From Luzula sylvatica (Eukaryota; Streptophyta; Magnoliopsida; Poales; Juncaceae): DNA of 64,000 nucleotides. The translations under genes and the position numbers were made by a program. Below the pieces are notes generated by a model. The model did not search any database. It saw nothing but the letters and a program-made list of their open reading frames with translations, and was not told where the DNA came from. Where the stretch lies: positions 23,149,914-23,213,913 of the forward strand of contig OX326958.1 in NCBI GenBank assembly GCA_946800325.1, written 5' to 3'. Position 1 is the stretch's first letter. Each line of letters opens with the position of its first letter. Shown here in pieces: positions 1-14,400 of this stretch.

Positions 1-955
1 GGATAAAAATCACCAAAATAATGGGCATGTTATTATTAATATGTATACAGTTACAAGAATTAGAGACACCGCATAGTTTCACATCATCAATTAATTTTTG
101 ACCATTAGATGAGCATTCATCAAGAAATTTAAATAGATTTGGTTTACATAGACCAACATATGATTTTATCATATGAATCATTTGAAGCATGTATATAATG
201 AGTTGATGATAAATTGTTATTTTCAAATCGGTTGGGTTTTCATGGACCAACTCATATGTCAATAATTGAAAAGTTAAATGAACATTGGTCCATCATGGAC
301 CAAGTTCACTCAAAAAAATTTGTTCCAATTAAATATGAAAAATTTACAAAAGCTTCTTAAATTTTTGGATATTTTAAAAAATCATTTAATTTACATATAT
401 AGTAATTGAAAATAAATTGTTATTTTGTATTATTTTTAAAAAATCCTAATTTTTTTACAGCATATAATAATTAAAAAATAATTACTATTATATGTTATAT
501 TTATATCATTTAACAAATCATACATTATAAATATTTGAGTTTTTATATTTTTTTCTGAAAAATAACACAAAATAATAATAAGATGAACAACAATATTAAA
601 ATAACACCTTGAAAATATTTAATAAAAGATCATGGAACTATTAAAAAAAAAGGTGAACGAAAATAAAGAGCTTGATGTCTAAATACATATTCTTATGTCA
701 ACATATTTTTAATATGTTTATTTATTATTGTTATATTTTATTATTATCTGATGTTAGTTTTTCATAAATAATAAATGAAATATTAAAATTATATAAACAC
801 AATATGTAATCCATCACTAGCTTAATTTCATTTTTTTTAAATCACTACATGTTAAGAAATGTTAAGGGATTAATGTGCGGACAATAAGACAAAAAAAATA
901 TATAGTATGCAATTACGTATTAAGAAAAAATTAAATCATGACAAACTCGAAAACT
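1..955. other. AT-rich non-genic DNA, possibly Helitron body
   Basis: I see no coding sequence or RNA gene here. The stretch is AT-rich with long A and T runs. Because a Helitron-like 3' terminus lies at its right edge (956-984), some or all of it may be the body of a non-autonomous Helitron whose 5' TC end lies to the left of the window or is not recognisable. Confidence 0.4.
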
Positions 956-984
956 CCCGCGCAGTTGCGCGGGGAAAAAACTAG
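956..984 (+). mobile_element. Helitron-like 3' terminus (hairpin plus CTAG)
   Basis: A perfect 8-bp GC-rich stem (CCCGCGCA at 956-963, TGCGCGGG at 966-973) with a 2-nt loop sits in very AT-rich DNA. It is followed by a short A-rich spacer and CTAG (981-984), then T. A hairpin about 10 nt before a terminal CTRR, with insertion next to T, is the standard 3' end of plant Helitrons. No 5' end is identified, so the element length is unknown. Confidence 0.6.
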
Positions 985-2461
985 TTTCTTCTAAATCAGA
1001 AAAAGAATATTCAAGCTATTCAAAGAATGATGCACCGCTAAATCTGTTTATTAGGGCTCTTCATCGTCATCCTTCCATAAAGGAAAAATACAAGTCTATT
1101 TGCTGTCTTACCGGTGGCGGAAAAAAAAAATTGGTTGGCGTAATTGGTACGATTTGTATTCGGGTAAATGATTTAGAATTATACACGTGAGACTAAGAAA
1201 TTTTGTATGGAACTACTTTCGAATATAAATTTTTTTTGTTTAATCATGTATTGTGTGATATCCGTTTGAAACAGTGTCGAGATTGTACCAATGAATATAA
1301 ACAAATATATTGTCAAAAAACTAATCTAAATAATATCTAAACTATGATAAAACTAAGCAGAAGTTCCTTAAAGACTACAACAATATTAAAACAAAAATAG
1401 ACATTTTCAAATTTATAATCATCAACCATTCCCAGACAAAACGATTTCAAGGACTAAGAGGGGCAGCTGCCCCCTTTAGATTTTTGAATGATAGTATATA
1501 TATGTACTACCGTCCCTCCAAATTTTTTTTGAAAATTTCTCACTGCAGCCTCCCCATTGATTTGGAACAAGATTCGCCACTGTATGGGACAGAAATAAAC
1601 TTTAGATTAATCCTAAACTCACATCGTGCCCTGGTACGCTAATTCGGTACAAGGCACTCAACAATCCCAATCCGACCTCAATAAGTTACTATGACATTAG
1701 ATTTGTGGAAATGAGTCAAGTACAAAACAATCATGAAGATGCTCCGATATATTAAGCTGGCACAAGGCACTCAAAGCCTCAGCAATCCAACCTAAAATTA
1801 TTCTCCTCTGTAGTCCTTACATTAAACATATACAATTCCGCTCAGTTAATTGCTCAATGTCATTATTGAAGTTACCTTAATCAAGTTTATTCAATTTTAG
1901 AAAAATAATTAAACTAAAAGGAAAATGAATTAAAATGTCTTGCTACAAATAAGAATAAAGGAAGCAAAAAAAATAATACCTTGATTAATGGAGCAATGTA
2001 GTCCATTTTTGTGGTAGTTCATTTGATCATTTTATACTTCAGTTTGGCAAATTAATAGAGCATTTTGGCAAACTAATGGACCAAAGAAAATAATACCTTG
2101 ATCATTTTGACAAATTAATAGGGCATTTCGACAAACATCTTAAAAGCATTTAATAAGAAGATGAACATTTAAGAGCAAACTTACAAATTTATCCTCTTCT
2201 CAGCAATGTTTCCAGCATCCATAGAATATCCTTCTCGCAACTATTTGACTGATCTAGGCGGAAGAGGAAGCCAAATTTTCATTAAAAAAGAAGGGCACAA
2301 CTGAACAAGTTGACTTAGCAACTATACCAGGCTTGAGGGTGGAGTCTATTTAATGGTGGTGCCTTCTCTGTTTCGCTGTGTCTTGTTTCCCTGTGTCTTG
2401 ATTATTAAAATTAATGTTTTTCTAATATATTCAGTTTCATGTATTTATGTAATAAATGAAT
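985..2461. other. Intergenic DNA, no gene seen
   Basis: No supported gene. Visible items are a 14-bp palindrome GGGGCAGCTGCCCC near 1,460 and a short imperfect direct duplication (AATAATACCTTGAT near 1,973 and 2,091, about 118 bp apart). The satellite array starts at the right edge. Confidence 0.5.
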
Positions 2462-5400
2462 TTGTTTTTGAGATGGTTTGGATCGAATCATTTACTACGT
2501 AATTTTTCACAAAATTATACAAACACTAAGAAAGTTTTCTATTCCATTCATAGCAATCATTTTACGCTTTGAGGAGTTCAAATAACGTGTTGTTAGATCA
2601 TTTGTATCGTATCTTTTACTAAAAAACTTTTCATCAAATTTTACAAACACTAAGAAAATTTGTTTTTCGATTCATAGCAATATTTTAACGCTCTGAGAAG
2701 TCCAAATAACGTGTTTTTGAGATGTTTTGGATCGAATCATTTACTACGTAACTTTCCACCAAATTATACACACACTAAGAAATTTTGTTTTTCGATTCAT
2801 AACAATCTTTTACCACTCTTATGAGTCCAAATAACGTGTTTTTTAGATGGTTTGGATCGAATCATTTACTACGTAACTTTTCACCAAATTATACAAACAC
2901 ACAAAAAAAATATATATTCCATTCATAGTAATCTTTTTACGTTTTGAGTAGTTCAAATAAAGTGTTATTAGATCATTTGTATCGTATCTTTTACTACATA
3001 ACTTTTCACCAAATTTTACAAACACAAAGAAAGTTCGTTTTTCGATTCATAACAATCTATTAACGCTCTGATGAGTCCAAAAAACGTGTTTTTGAGATGG
3101 TTTGGATCGAATCATTTACTGCGTATACCTTTCCACCAAATTATACAAACATTAAGAAAGTTTTATTTTCGATTCATAGCAATATTTTTACCCTTTGAGG
3201 AGTTCAAATAACGTGTTTTTAGATCATTTGTATCGTATCTTTTACTACATAACTTTTCACCAAATTTTACACACACTAAGAAAGTTTGTTTTTCGATTCA
3301 TAACAATCTTTTAGCACTATGAGGAGTCCAAATAACGTGTTTTTTAGATGGTTTGGATCGAATCATTTACTACGTAACTTTTCACCAAATTGTACAAACA
3401 TTAAGAAAGTTTTCTTTTCGATTCATAGCAATCTTTTTACTCTTTGAGGAGTTCAAATAACTTGTTTTTAGATCATTTGTATCGTATCTTTTACTGCATA
3501 ATTTTTCACCAAATTTTACAAACACTAAGAAAGTTTTTTTCGATTCTTAACAATCTTTTAAAACTCTGAGGAGTCCAAATAACATGTTTTTTATATGGTT
3601 TGGATCGAATATCTCACTACGTAACTTTTCACACAATTGTAGAAACACTAGGAAAGTTTTGTTTGCCATTCATATGAATCTTTCTATGCTTTGAGGAGTT
3701 CAAATAACGTGTTTCTAGATCATTTGTATAGTATCTTTTGCTACATAATTTTTCACCAAATTTTACAAACACTAAGAAATTTTGTTTTTCGATTCATAAC
3801 CATCTTTTAACACTATGAGGAGTCCAAATGACGTGTTTTTGAGATGGTTTGGCTCGAATCATTTACTACGTAATTTTTCACCAAATTATACCAACACTAA
3901 GAAAGTTTTCTATTCCATTCTTAGCAATCTTTTTACGCTTTGAGGAGTTGAAATAACGTGTTTTTAGATCATTTGTATGGTATCATTTACTACATAACGT
4001 TTCACCAAATTTTACAAACATTAAGAAAGTTTGTTTTTCGATTCATAACAATCTTTTAAAGCTCTGAGGAGTCCAAATAACAGGTTTTTGAGATAGTTTG
4101 GATCGACTCATTGACTACGTAACTTTCCACCAAATTATACAAACAGTAAGAAATCTTTCTTTTCGATTCATACCAATCTTTTTACGCTTTAAGGAGTTCA
4201 AATAGCGAGTTTCTAGATCATTTGTATCGTATCTTTTACTACATAACTTTTCACCAAATTTTACACACACTAAGAAAGGTTGTTTTTCGATTCATAACAA
4301 TCTTTTAAAACTCTTGGTAGTCCAAATAACGTGTTTTTTAGATGGTTTGGATCGAATCTCTTACAACATAACTTTTCACCAAATTGTACAAACACTAAGA
4401 AAGTTTTCTTTTCGATTCATACCAATCTTTTTACGCTTTGAGGAGTTCATATAACGTGTTTTAGATCATTTGTATCGTATCTTTTAACACATAATTTTTC
4501 ACCAAATTTACACACACTAAGAAAGTTTATTTTTCGATTCATAACAATCTTTTAAAACTATGAGGAGTCCAAATAACGTGTTTTTTAGATGGTTTGGATC
4601 GAATCTCTTACTACGTAATTTTTCACTAAATTGTACAAACACTATGAAAGTTTTGTTTTCCATTCATATGAATCTTTCTACGCTTTGAGGAGTTCAAATA
4701 ATGTGTTTTTAGATCATTTGTATCGTATCTTTTATTACATTAGTTTTCACCAAATTTTACAAACACTAAGAAAATTTGTTTTTCGATTCAAATCAATCTT
4801 TTAACGCTCTGAGGAGTCCAAAATAACATGTTTTTGAGATGTTTTAGATGGAATCATTTACTACGTAAATTTCCACCAAATTATATAAACACTAAGAAAG
4901 TTTTCTTTTCGATTCATAGCAATATTTTTACGCATTGAGGAGTTCGAATAACGTGTTTTTAGATCATTCGTTTCGTATCTTTTACTACATAATTTTTCAC
5001 CAAATTTTGCAAACATTAAGAAAGTTTGTTTTTCGATTCATAACAATCTTTTAACGCTCTGAGGAATCCTAATAATGTGTTTTTGAGATAGTTTGGATCG
5101 AATCATTGACTACGTAACTTTCCACCAAATTATACAAACACTAAAAAAAAATTATTTTCGATTCAAAGCAATATTTTTACCCTTTGCAGAGTTCAAATAA
5201 CTTGTTTTTAGATCATTTGTATCGTATATTTTACTACATAATTTTTTAAAAAAAAATTACACACACTAAGAAAGTTTGTTTTTCGATTTATAACAATCTT
5301 TTAAAACTCTGAGGAGTCCAAATGACATGTTTTTGAGATGGTTTGGATCGAATCATTTACTACGTAACTTTTCACCAAATTATACAAACACTCAGAAAGT

Positions 5401-8400
5401 TTTCTATACCATTCATAGCAATCTTTTTACGCTTTGAGGAGTTCAAATAACGTGTTTTTAGTTCATTTGTATCTATCTTTTACAACATAACTTTTCACCA
5501 AATTTTACAAACACTAAAAAAGTTTAATTTTCGATTCATAACAATCTTTTAACGCTCTGAGGAGTCCAAATAACGTGTTTTTGAGATGTTTTGGATCGAA
5601 TCATTTACTACGTAACTTTCCACCAAATTTGACAAACACTAAGAAAGTTTTCTTTCCGATTCATAGCAATATTTTTCCCCTTTGAGGAGTTCAAATAAAG
5701 TGTTTTTAGATCATTCATTTCGTATCTTTTACTAAATAACTTTTCACCAAATTTTACACACTAAAAAAGTTTGTTTTTCGATTCATAACAACCTTTTAAC
5801 ACTCTGAGGAGTCCGAATAACATGTTTTTTAGATTGTTTGGATCGAATCATTTACTACGTAACTTTTCACCAAATTATACAAACACTAAGAATGTTTTAT
5901 ATTCCATTCATAGCAATCTTTTTACGCTTTGAGGAGTTCAAATAACGTGTTTTTAGATCATTTGTATTGTATTTTTTACTACATTACTTTTCACCAAATT
6001 TAACAAATACGAAAAAAGTTTGTTTTTGGATTCATAACAATCTTTTAACGATATGAGGAGTCCAAATAACGTGTTTTAGAGATGGTTTGGATCAAAGCAT
6101 TTACTACGTAACTTTCCACCAAATTATACAAACACTAAGAAAGTTCTCTTTTCGATTCATACCAATCTTTTTACGCTTTGAGGAGTTCAAATAACGTGTT
6201 TTAGATCATTTGTATTGTGTCTTTTACTACATAATTTTTCACCAAATTTTACAAACACTAAGAAAGTTTGTTTTTCGATTCAAAACAATCTTTTAACGCT
6301 CTTAGGAGTCCAAATAACGTGTTTTTGAGATGGTTTGGATCGAATCATTTACGACGTAACTTTCCACCAAATAGTACAAACACTAAGAAAGTTTTCTTTT
6401 TGATTCATTGTAATCTTTTTACGCTTTGAGGAGTCCAAATAACCTGTTTTTTGATCATTTGTATCGTATCTTTTAGTACATACTTTTCACCAAATTTCAC
6501 ACACACTAAAAAAGTTTGTTTTTCGATTCACAACAATCTCTTAAACTCTGAGGAGTCCAAATAACGTGTTTTTATATGGCTTGGATCGAATCTCTTACTA
6601 CGTAACTTTTCGCCAAATTTTAGAAACACTAAGAAAGTTTTCTTTTCCATTCATATGAATCTTTCTACGCTTTGAGGAGTTCAAATAACGTGTTTTCAGA
6701 TCATTTGTATCGTATCTTTTACTACATTACTTTTCACCAATTTTTATCAACACTAAGAAAGTTTGTTTTTTGATTCATAACAATCTTTTAACGCTCTGAG
6801 GAGTCCAAATTACGTGTTTTTCAAATGGTTTGAATCGAATCATTTACTACGTAACTTTTCACCCAATTATACAAACACGGAGAAAGTTTTCTATTCCATT
6901 CATAGCAATCTTTTTACGCATTGAGGAGTTCAAATAACGTGTTTTTACATCATTTGTATCGTATCTTTTACTACATACCTTTTCACCAAGTTTTACAAAC
7001 ATTAAGAAAGTTTGTTTTTCGATTCATAACAATCTTTTAACGCTCTGAGGAATCCAAATAACGTGTTTTCGAGATGGTTTGGATCGAATCATTTACAATG
7101 TGACTTTCAACCAAATTATACAAACACTCAGAAAGTTTTCTATTCCATTCATAGAATTCTTTTTACGCTTTGAGGAGTTCAAATAACGTGCTTTTAGTTC
7201 ATTTGTATCGTATATTTTACTACATACCTTTTCACCAAGTCTTACAAACATTAAGAAAGTTTATTTTTCGATTCATAACAATCTTTTAACGCTCTAAGGA
7301 GTCCAAATAACGTGTTTTTGAGATGTTTTGGATGGAATCATTTACTACGTAACTTTCCACCAAATTTGACAAACACTAAGAAAGTTTTCTTTTCGATTCA
7401 TAGCAATAGTTTTCCGCTTTGAGGAGTTCAAATAACGTGTTTTTAGATCATTCATTTCGTATCTTTTACTACATAACTTTTCACCAAATTTTACACACAC
7501 TTAGAAAGTTTGTTTTTCGATTCATAATAATCTTTTATCACTATGAGGATAACATGTTTTTTAGACGGTTTGGATCGAATCATTTACAACATAACATTTC
7601 ACCAAATTATACAAACACTAAGAATGTTTTCTATTCCATTCATAGAAAAAAATTTACGCTTTGAGGAGTTCAAATAACGTGTTTTTAGATCATTTGTATA
7701 GTATCTTTTACTACATAACTTTTCGCCAAATTTTACAAACACGAAGAAAATTTGTTTTTCGATTCATAACAATCTTTTAACACTCCGAGGAGTCCGAATA
7801 ACGTGTTTTTGAGGAGGTTTGGATCGAATCATTTACTACGTAACTTTTCACCAAATTATACAAACACTTAGAAATTTTTCTATTCCATTCATAGCAATCT
7901 TTTCGCACTTTGAGCAGTTCAAATAACGTATTTTTAGATCATTTGTATCAAATCTTTTACTACATAACTTTTCACCGAATTTTACAAACACTAAGAAATT
8001 ATGTTTTTTTATTCATATCAATCTTTTATCGCGCTGAGGAGTCCAAATAACATGTTTTTGAGATGTTTTGGATCGAATCATTTATTACGTAACTTTCCAC
8101 CAAATTTGACAAACACTAAGAAAGTTTTCTTTTCGATTCATAGCAATATTTTTCCGCTTTGAGGAGTTCAAATAACATGTTTTTAGATCATTCATTTCGT
8201 ATCTTTTACTACATAACTTTTCACCAAATTTTACACACACTAAGAAAGTTTGGTTTTCGATTCGTAACAATCTTTTAACACTCTGAGGAGTCCGAATAAC
8301 ATGTTTTTCAGATGGTTTGTATCGAATCATTTACTACATAACTTTTCACCAAATTATACAAACACTAAGAATGTTTCTATTCCATTCATAGCAAACTTTT

Positions 8401-11400
8401 TACGCTTTGAGGAGTTCAAATAACGTGTTTTTAGATCATTTGTATCGTATCTTTTAGTACATAACTTTTCACCAAATTTTACGAACACTAAGAAAGTTTG
8501 TTTCTCGATTCATAACAATCTTTTAACGCTCTGAGGATTCCAAATTACGTGTTTTTGAGATGGTTAGGATCGAATCATTTACTACGTAACTTTCCACCAA
8601 ATTGTACAAACACTAAGAAAGTTTTCTTTTCGATTCATAGCAATCTTTTAACTCTTTGAGGAGTTCAAATAACATGTTTTTAGATCACTTGTATCTCATC
8701 TTTTAGTACATGACTGTTCACCACATTTTACACACACTAAGCAAGTTTGTTGTTCGATTCATAACAATCTTTTAAAACTCTGAGGAGTCCGAAAAACGTG
8801 TTTTTCAGATGGTTTGAATCGAATCTCTTACTAAGAAAGTTATCTTTTCCATTCATACGAATCTTTCTACGCTTTGAGGAGTTCAAATAACGTGTTTTTA
8901 GATCATTTGTATCGTATATTTTACTACATAACTTTTCACCAATTTTTACAAACACTAAGAAAATTTGCTTTGCGATTCATAACAATCTTTTAACGCTCTG
9001 AGGATTCCAAATTACGTGTTTTTGAGATGGTTTGGATCGAATCATTTACTACGTAACTTTTCACCAAATTATACAAACACTGAGAAAGTTTTCTATTTCA
9101 TTCATAGCAATCTTTTTACGCTTTGAGGAGTTCAAATAACGTGTTTTTAGATCATTTGTATCGTATATTTTATTACATACCTTTTCACCAAATTTTACAA
9201 ACATTAAGAAAGTTTGTTTTTCGATTCATAACAATCTTTTAACTTTCTGAGGAGTCCAAATGACGTGTTTTTTAGAAGGTTTCAATCGAATCATTGACTA
9301 CGTAACTTTCCACCAGATTATACAAGCAATAAAAAGTTTTCTATTCGATTCATAGCAATATTTTTACGCTTTGAAGAGTACAAATAACATGTATTTAGAT
9401 CATTCGTTTCGTATCTTTTACAACATAGCTTTTCACCAAATTTTACACACACTAAGAAAGTTTGTTTTTCGATTCATAACAATCTTTTAACACTCTGAGG
9501 AGTACGAATAACGTGTTTTTGAGATGGTTTGGATCGAATCATTTACTACGTAACTTTTCACCAAATTATACAAACACTACAAAAGTTTTCTATTCCATTC
9601 ATAGCAATCTTTTTACGCTTTGAGGAGTTCAAATAACTTGTTTTTAAATCATTTGTATCATATCTTTTACTACATAACTTTTCACCAAATTTATAAACAC
9701 AAAGAAAGTTTGTTTTTCGATTCATAGCAATCTTTTAACGCTCTGAGGAGTCCAAATTACGTGTTTTTGAGATGGTTTGGATCGAATCATTTACTACGAA
9801 ACTTTTCACCAAATTATACAAACACTTAGAAAGTTTTCTACTCCATTCATAGCAATCTATTTACGTTTTGAGGAGTTCAAATAACATGTTGTTTAGATGG
9901 TTTGGATAGAATCTCCTACTAAGTAACTTTTCATCGAATTGTAGAAACACTAAGAAATTTTTGTTTTCCATTCAGATGAATCTTTATACGCTTTGAGGAG
10001 TTCAAATAACGTATTTTTAGATCATTTGTATCGTATCTTTTACTACATAACTTTGAACCAAATTTTACAAACAATAAGAAAGTTTGTTTTTCGATTCATA
10101 ACAATCTTTTAAAGCTCTGAGGAGTCCAAATAACGTGTTTTTTAGATTGTTTGGATCGAAGCATTGGCTACGTAACTTTCCACCAAATTATACAAACACT
10201 AAAAAAGTTTTCTTTTCGATTCATACCAATAGTTTTACGCTTTGAGGAGTTTAAATAACGTGTTTTTTGATCATTTGTATCGTATCTTCTAATACATAAC
10301 TTTTCACCAAATTTTACACGCACTAAGAAAATTTATTTTTCGATTCAAAACAATCTTTTAACACTCTGAGGAGTCCGAATAACCTGTTTTGAGATGGTTT
10401 GGATCGAAATCATTCACTACGTAACTTTCCACCAAATTATACAAACACTTAGAAAGTTTTCTATTCCATTCGTAGCAATCTTTTTACGCTTTGAGTAGTT
10501 CAAATAACGTGTTTTTAGGTCATTTGTATTGTTTCTTTTACAACATAACTTTTCACCAAATTTTACAAACACTAAGAAAGTTTGTTTTTCGATTCATATC
10601 AATCTTTTTACGCTCTGAGGAGTCCAAATAACATGTTTTTGTGATGTTTTGGATCGAATCATTTACTACGTAACTTTCCTCCAAATTTTACAAACACTAA
10701 GAAAGTTTTCTTTTCGATTCATAGCAATATTTTTACGTTTTGTGGAGTTCAAATAACGTGTTTTTAGATCATTCGTTTCGTATCTTTTAATACATAACTT
10801 TTCACCAAATTTTACACACACTAAGAAAGTTTGGTTTTCGATTGATAACAATCTTTAACGCTCTGAGGAGTCCAAATAACGTGTTTATGAGATGGTTTGG
10901 ATCGAATCATTTACTACGTAACTTTCCACCAAATTATACAAACGCTAAGAATGTTTTTTTTCGATTAACACCAATCTTTTTATGCTTTCAGGAGTTCAAA
11001 TAACGTGTTTTAGATCATTTGTATCGTATCTTTTACTACATAACTTTTCACCAAATTTTACACACACTAAGAAAGTTTGTTTTTCGATTCATAACAATCT
11101 TTTAAAACTATGAGGAGTCCAAATAACGTGTTTTTTAGATGGTTTGGATCGAATCTCTTACTACGTAACTTTTCACCAAAATGCAGAAACACTAAGAAAG
11201 TTTTGTTTTCCATTCATATGAATCTTTCTACGCTTTGAGAAGTTCAAATAACGTGTTTTTAGATCATTTGTATCGTATCTTTTACGACATAATTTTTCAC
11301 CAAATTTTACAAACACTAAGAAAGTTTGTTTTTCAATTCAAAACAATCTTTCAACGCTCTTAGGAGTCCAAATAACGTGTTTTTGAGATGGTTTGGATCG

Positions 11401-14400
11401 AATCATTTACTACGTAAATTTCCACCAAATTGTACAAACACTAAGAAAGCTTGTTTTTCGATTCATAACAATCTTTTAAAACTATGAGGAGTCCAAATAA
11501 CGTGTTTTTTAGATTGTTTGGATCGAATCTCTTACTAAGTAACTTTTCACCAAAATGTAGAAACACTAAGAAAGTTTTGTTTTCCATTCATATGAATCTT
11601 TCTATGCTTTCAGAAGTTCAAATAACGTGTTTTTAGATCATTTGTATCGTACCTTTTACTACATAACTTTTCACCAGATTTTACAAACACTAAGAAAGTT
11701 TGTTTTTCAATTCAAAACAATCTTTCAACGCTCTGAGGAGTCCAAATAACGTGTTTTTGAGATGGCTTGGATCGAATCATTTACTACGTAACTTTCCACG
11801 AAATTGTACAAACACTAAGAAAGTTTTCTTTTCGATTCATAACAATCTTTCAACGCTCTGAGGAGTCCAAATTACGTGTTTTTTAGATGGTTTGGATCGA
11901 ATAATTTACTACGTAACTTTTCACCAAATTATACAAACACTGAAAAAGTTTTCTATTTCATTCATAGCAATCTTTTTAGGCTTTGAGGAGTTCAAATAAC
12001 GTGTTTTTAGATCATTTGTATCATATCTTTTACTACATACCTTTTCAGCAAATTTTACGAACATTAAGAAAGTTTGTTTTTCGATTCATAACAATCTTTT
12101 AACGATCTGAGGAGTCCAAATAACGTGCTTTTGAGATGGTTTCAATCGAATCATTGACTACGTAACTTTCCATCAGATTATACAAACAATAATAAAGTTT
12201 TCTTTTCGATTCATAGCAATATTTTTACGCTTTGAGGAGTTCAAATAACGTGTTTTTAGATCATTCGTTTCGTATCTTTTACTACATAACTTTTCACCAA
12301 ATTTTACGCACACTAAGAAAGTTTGTTTTTCGATTCATAACAATCTTTTAACACTCTGAGGAGTCGAATAACGTGTTTTTGAGATGGTTTCTATGGAATC
12401 ATTTACTACGTAACTTTTCACCAAATTATACAAACACTAAAAAAAAATTCTATTCCATTCATAGCAATCTTTTTATGCTTTGAGGAGTTCAAATAACGTG
12501 TTTTTAGATCATTTGTATCGTATCTTTTACTACATAACTTTTCACCAAATTTTTTAAACACTAAGAAAGTTTGTTTTTTGATTCATAACAATATTTTAAC
12601 ACTCTGAGGAGTCCAAATTACGTGTTTTTTTGATGGTTTGGATCGAATCATTTACTACGAAACTTTTCACCAAATTATACAAACACTTAGAAAGTTTTCT
12701 ATTCCATTCATAGCAATCTTTTTACGCTTTGAGGAGTTCAAATAACGTGTTGTTTAGATGGTTTGGATCGAATCTCTTACTAAGTAACATTTCACCGAAT
12801 TGTAGAAACACTAAGATATTTTCGTTTTCCATTCATATGAATCTTTCTACGCTTTGAGGAGTTCAAATTTTTTAGATCATTTGTGTCGTATCTTTTACTA
12901 CATAACTTTTAACCAAATTTTACAAACAATAAGAAAGTTTGTTTTTCGATCCATAACAATTTTTTAACGCTCTGAGGAGTCAAAATAACGTGTTTTTGAG
13001 ATGGTTTGGATCGAATCATTGACTACGTAACTTTCCACCAAATTATACAAACACTAAAAAAGTTTTCTATTCCATTCATAGCAATCTTTTTACGATTTTA
13101 GGAGTTCAAATAACGTGTTTTTAGATCATTTGTATCGTTTCTAACCACATAACTTTTCACCAAATTTTACAAACACTAAGAAAGTTTGTTTTTCGATTCA
13201 TATCAATCTTTTAACGCTCTGAGTAGTCCAAATAAGATGTGCCCTCTACTTTCCTCAGCATGGGTCGATGATGTTGCCTGCCTCTCACTCAATTATTTTG
13301 TTTTCACCGTTGAGACCCGTGCATACTCAGGGGAGGAGTAAGTGATTTGCGATGGTTTGGATCGAATGATTTACTACGTAACTTTCCTCCAAATTTTACA
13401 AACACTAAGAAAGTTTTCTTTTCGATTCAGAGCAATATTTTTACGCTTTGAGGAGTTCAAATAACGTATTTTTAGATCATTTGTTTCGTATCTTTTACTA
13501 CATACACACACTAAGAAAGTTTGTTTTTCAATTCATAACAATCTTTTAACACTCTGAGGAGTCCGAATAACGTGTTTTTTAGATGGTTTGGATCGAATCA
13601 TTTACTAATTAACTTTTCACCAAATTATACAAACACTATGAAAGTTTTCTATTCCATTCATAGCAATCTTTTTACGTTTTGAGGAGTTCAAATAACGTGT
13701 TTTTAGATCATTTGTATCGTATCTTTTACTACATTAGTTTTCACCAAATTTTACAAACACTAAGAAAGTTTGGTTTTCGATTCATAACAATCTTTTAACG
13801 CTCTGAGGAGTCCAAATAACGTGTTTTTGAGATGGTTTGGATCAAATCATTTACTACGTAACTTTCCACCAAACTATACAAACGCTAAGAAAGTTTTTTT
13901 CGATTCATACCAATATTTTTACGCATGAGGAGTTCAAATAACGTGTTTTAGATCATTTGTATCGTATCTTTTACTAAATAACTTTTCACCAAATTTTACA
14001 CACTAAGAAAATTTGTTTTTCGATTCATAACAATCTTTTAAAACTATGTGGAGTCCAAATAACGTGTTTTTTAGATGGTTTGGATCGAATCTCTTACTAC
14101 GTAACTTTTCACCAAATTGTAGAAACATTAAAAAAAGTTTTGTTTTCCATTCATATGAATCTTTCTACGCTTTGAGGAGTTCAAATAATGTGTTTTTAGA
14201 TCATTTGTATCGTATCTTTTACTACATAACTTTTCACCAAATTTTACAAACACTAAGAAAGTTTGTTTTTCGATTCAAAACAATCTTTCAACGCTCTTAG
14301 GAGTCCAAATAACGTGTTTTTGAGATGGTTTGGATCGAATCATTTACTACGTAACTTTCCACCAAATTGTACAAACACTCAGAAAGTTTTCTTTTCGATT

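Noticed and set aside
1455..1475. Palindrome GGGGCAGCTGCCCC as a regulatory operator
   Set aside because: Single occurrence in unassigned DNA; nothing supports function.
2843..14300. Many 60-84 codon open frames on both strands of the satellite
   Set aside because: They repeat with the monomer period and encode variants of the same low-complexity peptide; they are by-products of the repeat.
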